Positions 7,118 through 11,362 of a stretch of 11,362 nucleotides of DNA are shown here, one piece after another. Numbering within the stretch: the stretch's first letter is position 1; the number at the start of each line of letters is the position of its first letter. The notes below the pieces were generated by a model. That model worked only from the letters and a program-made list of their open reading frames with translations. It made no database searches and was not told where the DNA came from. The stretch comes from Chloroflexota bacterium. Its GTDB lineage: Bacteria > Chloroflexota > FW602-bin22 > JAMCYS01. Made by a program: the position numbers and the translations under genes. The stretch covers positions 1 to 11,362 of the forward strand of contig JAJZQK010000049.1 in assembly GCA_021847625.1 (NCBI GenBank), given 5' to 3'.

Positions 7118-7158
7118 GAACCGCCGCAAGAGAGGCGGCCAGGAGAACGTCGAGGAAG

Positions 7159-7200
7159 GCGCCCCGCCAAACCGCGTTTGCGGCCGGCGGGGCGCTTTGC
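7159..7200 (+). terminator. Strong intrinsic terminator after the propeller gene
   Basis: GCGCCCCGCC (7159-7168) pairs perfectly with GGCGGGGCGC (7186-7195). An inner stem CCGC/GCGG (7172-7183) has a GTTT loop. A short T run, TTTGCT, follows. It lies 42 bases after the stop codon and ends only 15-20 bases before the mnmE start. Confidence 0.85.
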
Positions 7201-7206
7201 TATATT
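7178..7206 (+). promoter_or_regulatory. mnmE promoter embedded in the upstream terminator
   Basis: TTGCGG (7178-7183) and TATATT (7201-7206) are 17 bases apart, and TG at 7198-7199 gives an extended -10 (TGCTATATT). The -35 box lies in the terminator loop/3' arm. The predicted start at about 7213 is within a few bases of the mnmE ATG at 7215, so the mRNA would be leaderless or nearly so. Confidence 0.6.
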
Positions 7207-7214
7207 CTCAGGCG

Positions 7215-8588
7215 ATGTTAGACGACACTATCGCGGCCATCTCCACACCCATCGGCGAGGGGGGCATCGGCATCGTGCGCCTCAGCGGGCCGCGCGCGCT
7301 CGCGATCGCCCGCTCCCTCTTCCGCCGCGCGGCGGGAGGCGAGCAGCGCCGGTTCCAATCGCACTGCCTATACTACGGGCAGGTCCGCGACCCCCGGACG
7401 GACGAGGTCGTGGACGAGGTACTCCTCGCCTACATGCGGGCTCCCCATACCTACACCCGCGAGGACGTGGTGGAGATCAACTGCCACGGCGGCCTTCTCC
7501 CCCTGCAGCGCACGCTCGAGCTGGCCCTGCGGCAGGGGGCGCGCCTGGCGCAGCCTGGCGAGCTCACGCTGCGGGCCTTCCTCAACGGCCGTCTCGACCT
7601 GGCGCAGGCGGAGTCGGTGATCGACATCGTGCGGGCGCGGACGAGCACGGGCCTGCGCATGGCGGTGGACCAGCTGGGCGGGCGGCTGTCGGCCGAGATT
7701 GCCTCGTTGCGGCGGGAGGTCCTGGACGTGCTGGCCTATCTGACGGTCACCGTCGACTTCGCCGAGGACGACATCCCGGAGCAGGACGTGGAGGGGCCGC
7801 TGGCACGGGCGCTTGAGCGCCTCGACGGCCTGCTGGCCACGGCCGACGCCGGCATCATCTACCGGCAGGGTCTGCAAGTCTCCATCGTCGGCCGGCCGAA
7901 CGTGGGCAAGTCGAGCCTGCTCAACGCCATCCTGCGCGAGAATCGGGCCATCGTCACCCCCGTGCCGGGGACGACCCGCGACACGCTGGCGGAGACGCTG
8001 AACCTGCGGGGCGTGCCGGTGGTGCTGGTCGACACGGCGGGTATCCGCGAGACGAACGAGCTGGTGGAGCGGCTGGGGGTCGAGCGCAGCCGGCAGGCCA
8101 TCGCGAGGGCGGACCTGGCGCTGTTCGTCGTCGACGCCAGCGAGCCCTTGCAGGATTACGACCGTGAGATTGCCGGCCTGCTTGCTGCCAAGCCGGCGGT
8201 CGTCGTGCTGAACAAGGTCGACCTCGGGCAGGCAGTCGACATACCAGCCGTCGCCGCCTTGCTGCCCGAGCGCGCCGTCGTCTCGGCGGCGGCGACGAGC
8301 GGCCTGGGGATAGAGGAGGTCGAGGAGGCGGTATTAAGCACTGCGCTGGCCGGGCGGGCGGGCGCCTCCGACACCCCGCTCGTCAGCAATCCGCGCCACA
8401 AGGAGGCCCTCTGGCGGGCGCGCGAGCAGCTGGTGGACGCCCGCGAGAGCCTGGCGGCCGGTCTCCCCGCCGATTTCCTGACGATCGACCTCACGGCAGC
8501 GGTGGCGGCCCTGGGCGAGATTACCGGGGAGTCGGTGACGGCGGACCTGCTGGAGACCATCTTCGGCCAGTTCTGCATCGGGAAGTAA
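7215..8588 (+). CDS. mnmE: tRNA modification GTPase MnmE (TrmE)
   Basis: MnmE works with MnmG to place the aminomethyl-type modification on U34 of certain tRNAs, using GTP and a folate cofactor. The product has 457 residues, close to the E. coli length. The N-terminal folate-binding domain starts with [20 protein letters not shown]. The embedded G domain shows G1 GRPNVGKS (226-233), G2 TTRDT (253-257), G3 DTAG (273-276) and G4 NKVD (333-336). The protein ends in FCIGK (453-457), the conserved C-x-G-K tail with the functionally important cysteine (454). ATG 7215 is chosen from homology; TTG 7197 upstream lies inside the promoter and terminator. Only a weak CAGG precedes the ATG, which fits leaderless initiation. 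mnmG is not in the window. The gene faces the glycosyltransferase gene, with 97 bases between and no visible terminator. Confidence 0.97.
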   Translation: MLDDTIAAISTPIGEGGIGIVRLSGPRALAIARSLFRRAAGGEQRRFQSHCLYYGQVRDPRTDEVVDEVLLAYMRAPHTYTREDVVEINCHGGLLPLQRTLELALRQGARLAQPGELTLRAFLNGRLDLAQAESVIDIVRARTSTGLRMAVDQLGGRLSAEIASLRREVLDVLAYLTVTVDFAEDDIPEQDVEGPLARALERLDGLLATADAGIIYRQGLQVSIVGRPNVGKSSLLNAILRENRAIVTPVPGTTRDTLAETLNLRGVPVVLVDTAGIRETNELVERLGVERSRQAIARADLALFVVDASEPLQDYDREIAGLLAAKPAVVVLNKVDLGQAVDIPAVAALLPERAVVSAAATSGLGIEEVEEAVLSTALAGRAGASDTPLVSNPRHKEALWRAREQLVDARESLAAGLPADFLTIDLTAAVAALGEITGESVTADLLETIFGQFCIGK

Positions 8589-8685
8589 TGCCAATCGTGG
8601 GTGCGGGTGTCTTGTTTGTCACTAGCTAATGCGTAGCGGCGTAGTGGCATGGGTCGGAATGGGGCTTGGCCTAAAGCAACTGATG

Positions 8686-10230
8686 TTACTTGGCCGGAGA
8701 GAGGCGGTAGATGGTAAACGAAACGCTGCCGTCGTCGCGATAGGCCTTGTAGACCGACTCGGCCACGACCTCGTCGCCGAAGATCTTCTCCTGAGTTTTC
8801 TTGTCGTCTACCCAGCTGGGCAGCACGATATACTGCGGGCGCTCGCTGGGGATGGCCGAGACCCCGTACTGGAACGAGTCGATGTAGGCATCGTCGAACC
8901 AGACCACCTCGTAGCCGAGGCCGAACACGTAGTAGTTGTAGTGCCAGGATAGGCTCTGGTAGTCGTACAGCACCGCCCCCGGCTTCACGTTCCCCTTGAA
9001 GTAGTTCACCACGGCGTGGATGCCCTCGTAGGTCGTGGGGCCGTCCTTGCCCGACCAGCCGAGATTGTAGGACGAGCGCAGCCCCGCCTGCACCGGTTGG
9101 GCGAGGGAGAAGGCGAGGAAGACGACGATCAGGGCGCCGATAGACCAGGTCGCGGCGGGGGCGGCAATCGGTCGCGAAGCCAGCACGTTGGCCGTTCGCC
9201 AGGGCAGCATAATGACGCGGGCGAGCAGGATGAGCCCCACGGGCACCAGCCCCAGCATGTAGCGATCCCAGGCGGGCGATTGGTAGTACGTGTGCCAGCC
9301 GATGAAGAAGATGGCGAAGGCGGCCAGGGCCCAGTCCGTGATGGCGCCGAGGCGACGGTCGTAGCCGGCCACCAGTTCGGCGAGGTCCCAGGCCAGCAGC
9401 AGCGGCACGCCGATGAGCAGCGCATAGTTGGCGAGCGGCGAGCCCACGATATACTGCAGGCTCGATTGCCACCAGTCCACGATCTGGGCGCCGTAAGTGG
9501 CGGGGTCGGCGGGGACCAGGGGGTTGTGGGCCGCTGCCAGCTCCATGAACGGCTGCTGCTCGGGGCGCAGCGCGCTCCACTGCATGAGGCCGAGGATGGG
9601 CAGTGCCGCCCCGGCCAGGGCGAGGACGATGGCGAGGGCCCAACGCCGGGGGCTGCTCGGCTTTTCGACCAGTCCGAGCAAGCCGAAGACGCCGATGAGG
9701 GGCCAGAAGAGGACGCCCTGCACCTTCACCGCGGGCAGCAGGCCGGCGACGAAGCCGCCGGCGAAGTAGAGGCGCCGTTGGGCGAGCACCATCGCCAACA
9801 GAGCGAGCCCTACCATCGTCGGATCGATGAAGGCCGTGTAAGAATAGGCGATGTTGAAGGGCGAGGCGGCCATCAGAGCCGCGGCGACGAGCGCCGTGGC
9901 GGAGTCGAAGAGCTGCCGGCAGAGGAAGAAGACCATCACCACCGAAGCCAGGCTAAAGATGAGGTTGGGCATCGCGGCGGCCGTCTCCGAGTTGCCGAAG
10001 ACCCGGAACGAGGCCGCCAAGAAGTAGAAGAACAATGGTGGCTTGTCGACCGCTTCCTTGGCGAGTAATGGGTCCAGGCCCGACCAGATGGTGAGCCCGT
10101 AGGAGGCGAAGAGGGCCTCGTCGACATGGAAGAGGTGCGAGCCCAGGTGGGAAACCCTCAGCAGCGTCCCGCCTATCAGGATGAGCGCGAGGAGCAGCCA
10201 GACTACTTGTTCTCGACGTTCTTGGTGCAT
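8686..10230 (-). CDS. ArnT/PMT-like membrane glycosyltransferase (GT-C fold, GT39/GT83 type)
   Basis: This 514-residue integral membrane protein looks like the family that moves a sugar from a polyprenyl-phosphate donor to a lipid or protein on the outer membrane face. After the first membrane helix (about 9-26) comes HVDEA (35-39), carrying the acidic Asp37-Glu38 pair of the first external loop. DKPPLFFY (62-69) is another PMT_2/ArnT hallmark. Roughly ten hydrophobic segments follow up to about residue 370. The last 140 residues form a soluble outer domain with many aromatic residues (SWHYNYYVFGLGYE). The acceptor and sugar cannot be told from the sequence. The ATG at 10230 begins a basic N-terminus, with AGG about 7 bases upstream. 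A near-consensus promoter sits just ahead, giving a leader of only about 11 bases. No partner glycan genes adjoin it. Confidence 0.9.
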   Translation of the reverse strand: MHQERREQVVWLLLALILIGGTLLRVSHLGSHLFHVDEALFASYGLTIWSGLDPLLAKEAVDKPPLFFYFLAASFRVFGNSETAAAMPNLIFSLASVVMVFFLCRQLFDSATALVAAALMAASPFNIAYSYTAFIDPTMVGLALLAMVLAQRRLYFAGGFVAGLLPAVKVQGVLFWPLIGVFGLLGLVEKPSSPRRWALAIVLALAGAALPILGLMQWSALRPEQQPFMELAAAHNPLVPADPATYGAQIVDWWQSSLQYIVGSPLANYALLIGVPLLLAWDLAELVAGYDRRLGAITDWALAAFAIFFIGWHTYYQSPAWDRYMLGLVPVGLILLARVIMLPWRTANVLASRPIAAPAATWSIGALIVVFLAFSLAQPVQAGLRSSYNLGWSGKDGPTTYEGIHAVVNYFKGNVKPGAVLYDYQSLSWHYNYYVFGLGYEVVWFDDAYIDSFQYGVSAIPSERPQYIVLPSWVDDKKTQEKIFGDEVVAESVYKAYRDDGSVSFTIYRLSPAK

Positions 10231-10247
10231 TCCTTGACCTCGCCCTG

Positions 10248-10276
10248 ATTATAGCATGGGCCCGCCGTGGTGTTGA
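10248..10276 (-). promoter_or_regulatory. Near-consensus promoter of the glycosyltransferase gene
   Basis: On the minus strand the -10 box is a perfect TATAAT (10253 down to 10248), extended as TGCTATAAT. TCAACA (10276 down to 10271) stands 17 bases upstream as a weaker -35. Transcription would begin near 10241, about 11 bases before the ATG. Confidence 0.75.
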
Positions 10277-10305
10277 GCAGGCGGTGTACCCGGTCGCGGT
10301 CGATA

Positions 10306-10314
10306 TGCTATCAT
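10306..10314 (+). promoter_or_regulatory. Possible extended -10 promoter divergent from the glycosyltransferase
   Basis: TGCTATCAT reads as TGn plus TATCAT. No good -35 box is present, and the best upstream match (TGTACC, 10285-10290) is poor. If used, it gives a leader of about 105 bases to the GTG start at 10428. Confidence 0.4.
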
Positions 10315-10379
10315 AGCCGTCGACTAAGCAATGTTCCCAAGCCACTTAGCTTGTTTGCCGGCCAGACGTCGAGGCGAGC

Positions 10380-10396
10380 TTGGCACGTTTTCTGCT
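10380..10396 (+). promoter_or_regulatory. Sigma-54-like (or weak sigma-70) promoter candidate
   Basis: TTGGCACG (10380-10387), four bases, then CTGCT (10392-10396) resembles the -24/-12 consensus TGGCACG-N4-TTGCW. The GG and GC elements are exactly 12 bases apart, and a start near 10407 would leave the ribosome site at 10414 intact. Alternatively, TTGGCA is a sigma-70 -35 box with TATTGG (10404-10409) 18 bases on. Many Chloroflexota are thought to lack RpoN, so chance is a real possibility. Confidence 0.3.
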
Positions 10397-10427
10397 AAGC
10401 TGGTATTGGGCTCGGGAGGTGTGCAGC

Positions 10428-10709
10428 GTGCCTACGCTGGAGGGGATTGGCCTCGCGTTTGCGATTGGCCTCGTGATCGGCCTGGTGGTCGATACGGTGA
10501 CGCCGGGGCGCGTTATTTTCGGTTGGTTGCTGGCGATTATCTTGGGGTTCATCGGCGCGGCGGTCGGCGGGTTCGTCTTCGTGACATTCGCCGTCGCCGA
10601 CCTGGTTGTGGGGGGCCTGGCAGTGGCACCCGCCATAATCGGGGCCTTAGTGCTAGTCTTGGTGGCCAAACTCATCATCTCGCTGGCTACCCGCCGGCCG
10701 AAGCCTTAG
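10428..10709 (+). CDS. Small GlsB/YeaQ/YmgE-like membrane protein
   Basis: The 93-residue product is almost wholly hydrophobic, with three predicted membrane spans (about 6-23, 28-53 and 57-86) and a short basic tail TRRPKP. The segment GLVIGLVVDTVTPGR followed by LGFIGAAVGGF (39-49) matches the glycine-zipper pattern of the transglycosylase-associated family (PF04226). Those proteins are stress-linked inner-membrane proteins of unclear biochemical role. The third span is longer than in short family members, so the match is moderate. The start is GTG 10428, 7 bases after a strong GGGAGGT (10414-10420). The same frame is open back to 10380, but that stretch would overlap the ribosome site and promoter. 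It is first of three small genes in a row and may be co-transcribed with them. Confidence 0.8.
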   Translation: MPTLEGIGLAFAIGLVIGLVVDTVTPGRVIFGWLLAIILGFIGAAVGGFVFVTFAVADLVVGGLAVAPAIIGALVLVLVAKLIISLATRRPKP

Positions 10710-10759
10710 GGGTGCACACCCGGCCTGGATGGCCGAGGGCTCTGGAGGTGAAACACATC

Positions 10760-10936
10760 GTGTTAAGGCTAGCATACACGGCGATCAAATACTTTGCGAT
10801 CGGTTTGCTGATTGGTCTGTTCACCGCTCCCCGCAGCGGGACGGAATCGCGGCGCTTGCTGAGAGACAAGGGCATGTCGGCGGTCAAGGACATCTTGCCG
10901 TCCTCGCTCGGCGGAGGTTCCAAGAAGGCGGCCTAG
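10760..10936 (+). CDS. Very small YtxH-like membrane protein
   Basis: This 58-residue protein has one membrane segment (about 8-22) running straight into TAPRSGTESRRLLRDKG (22-38). A glycine-bearing hydrophobic helix followed by AP-x-SG-x-E-x-R is the signature of YtxH-domain (PF12732) proteins, small general-stress membrane proteins. The tail is short and basic (GGGSKKAA). YtxH proteins are usually longer, so this is a minimal form. The start is GTG 10760, with GGAGGTG (10744-10750) 9 bases before; an in-frame GTG at 10748 overlaps that site and is unlikely. It follows the preceding gene by 50 bases. Confidence 0.78.
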   Translation: MLRLAYTAIKYFAIGLLIGLFTAPRSGTESRRLLRDKGMSAVKDILPSSLGGGSKKAA

Positions 10937-10989
10937 CGCTTCGTGCCGGTAGACCCCTGGGACGTTGGGAAGAAAGTGAGGCGAGCGGT

Positions 10990-11148
10990 GTGGCAGAGCG
11001 CGATAAGCGGCTACCGGAATTCATAGGCACGGGCCAAGAGGGAGAGGCCAGCGCCACCGCCATATTCCTGATATTGACATTGCTGCTGATCGGTGTGGGG
11101 GCGGTGCTCTTCGTGGGCACGGGGCTCTTGTTTCCAGGGCCACTCTAA
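10990..11148 (+). CDS. Small single-span membrane protein, unknown
   Basis: The 52-residue product has a charged N-terminal part (AERDKRLPEF), a small Gly/Ser/Ala linker, and one hydrophobic helix (about 22-48) ending in LFPGPL. I do not recognise a family. The start GTG 10990 is supported by GTGAGG (10976-10981), 8 bases upstream. Co-direction and 53-base spacing with the YtxH-like gene suggest one transcription unit of small membrane proteins. No catalytic or metal-binding residues are visible. A chance open frame is possible, but the ribosome site and clean N-in single-span layout make a real gene more likely. Confidence 0.6.
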   Translation: MAERDKRLPEFIGTGQEGEASATAIFLILTLLLIGVGAVLFVGTGLLFPGPL

Positions 11149-11221
11149 ATAGTCCAACCGTAGTTGTTGCTGCCCGGGTGCTCGCTACCGGGAGGGCCAA
11201 CGAAGCCTCTGCCGGCATCCC

Positions 11222-11324
11222 TGTCATCCCCGCGCAAGCGGGGATCCAACGTTATTTGTAGGGGCGAACGGCGTTCGCCCTCCGGCCGCGCACTGGCTGG
11301 ATTCCCGCTTCCGCGGGAATGACG
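11222..11324. repeat. Composite inverted-repeat element with three hairpins
   Basis: The left unit (11222-11248) is TGTC, the stem ATCCCCGC/GCGGGGAT with a GCAA loop (11226-11245), then CCA. The right unit (11298-11324) is the inverted form: TGG, ATTCCCGC/GCGGGAAT (11301-11320), then GACGG; on the minus strand its loop is GGAA. Between them is GGGCGAAC, loop GGC, GTTCGCCC (11262-11280), preceded by TGTAG. The right unit fits the pattern ATTCCC-N8-GGGAAT, known from neisserial dRS3 repeats and seen in other phyla. It looks like a REP/BIME-type intergenic repeat, and no transposase is in the window. Confidence 0.75.
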
Positions 11325-11362
11325 GAACCGGCCGGCCGTGCAGCAAGGATAAGGCCGGACTA

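Noticed and set aside
5690..7129. Long minus-strand open frame (479 codons) opposite the propeller gene
   Set aside because: It is antisense to a well-supported gene, rich in His, Pro, Gly and Val as expected from GC-rich codon complements, and has no domain.
8589..8685. Possible terminator between mnmE and the glycosyltransferase gene
   Set aside because: I found only short TGCCA/TGGCA complementarity and no stem with a T tail on either strand.
8156..9643. Minus-strand open frame of 495 codons across the mnmE 3' end and the glycosyltransferase
   Set aside because: It overlaps two clear genes, is rich in Arg, Pro and Ala, and lacks any family motif or ribosome site.
10331..10759. Upstream extension of the YtxH-like frame to 10331
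   Set aside because: It overlaps the GlsB-like gene in another frame and has low-quality composition; the strong ribosome site at 10744-10750 marks the true start.

Overview
The window reads as a GC-rich bacterial chromosome segment, most likely from the phylum Chloroflexota (Dehalococcoidia or a relative). This is inferred from the FxxFWxxxGGxxIFGxP repeat protein joined to a beta-propeller, the two-domain lipoprotein type, the full-length T-box on an aminoacyl-tRNA synthetase gene, the free use of GTG and TTG starts, and the short GC-rich hairpin repeats. No 16S gene or other taxonomic marker is present, so the assignment stays provisional. I see no phage, plasmid, CRISPR, transposase, tRNA or rRNA gene.

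Layout. Bases 1-136 hold nothing I can name. A promoter (137-165) starts a leucine T-box leader (about 172-433) with its own terminator, followed by leuS (482-2947, +). Bases 2948-3376 are a gene-free convergent region packed with hairpins, including two back-to-back intrinsic terminators that share an inverted AACAAAGCCC end. On the minus strand come a lipoprotein gene (5146 down to 4388) and then a TIGR01777-type NAD-dependent epimerase gene (4285 down to 3377). A 444-bp divergent region (5147-5590) carries a promoter with nested operator-like repeats in front of a Tat-exported, two-repeat plus beta-propeller protein (5591-7117, +). A strong terminator follows, and the promoter of mnmE (7215-8588, +) sits inside it; its mRNA is predicted to be almost leaderless. 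Convergent to mnmE is an ArnT/PMT-like membrane glycosyltransferase (10230 down to 8686, minus), read from a near-consensus promoter. Divergent from it is a cluster of three small membrane-protein genes (10428-11148, +): a GlsB/YeaQ-like protein, a YtxH-like protein and an unknown single-span protein. The window ends with a composite hairpin repeat (11222-11324).

How the parts work together. leuS and mnmE both serve translation: Leu-tRNA charging, and modification of U34 in the wobble position of tRNA. Their control differs: leuS responds to uncharged tRNA-Leu through the T-box, while mnmE appears to be transcribed leaderless. The lipoprotein, the Tat-exported propeller and the glycosyltransferase belong to the cell envelope. 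The three small proteins look like an envelope or stress module. No multi-gene system that is clearly new is present; the most novel material is the small membrane trio, the uncharacterised exported pair, and the regulatory DNA.
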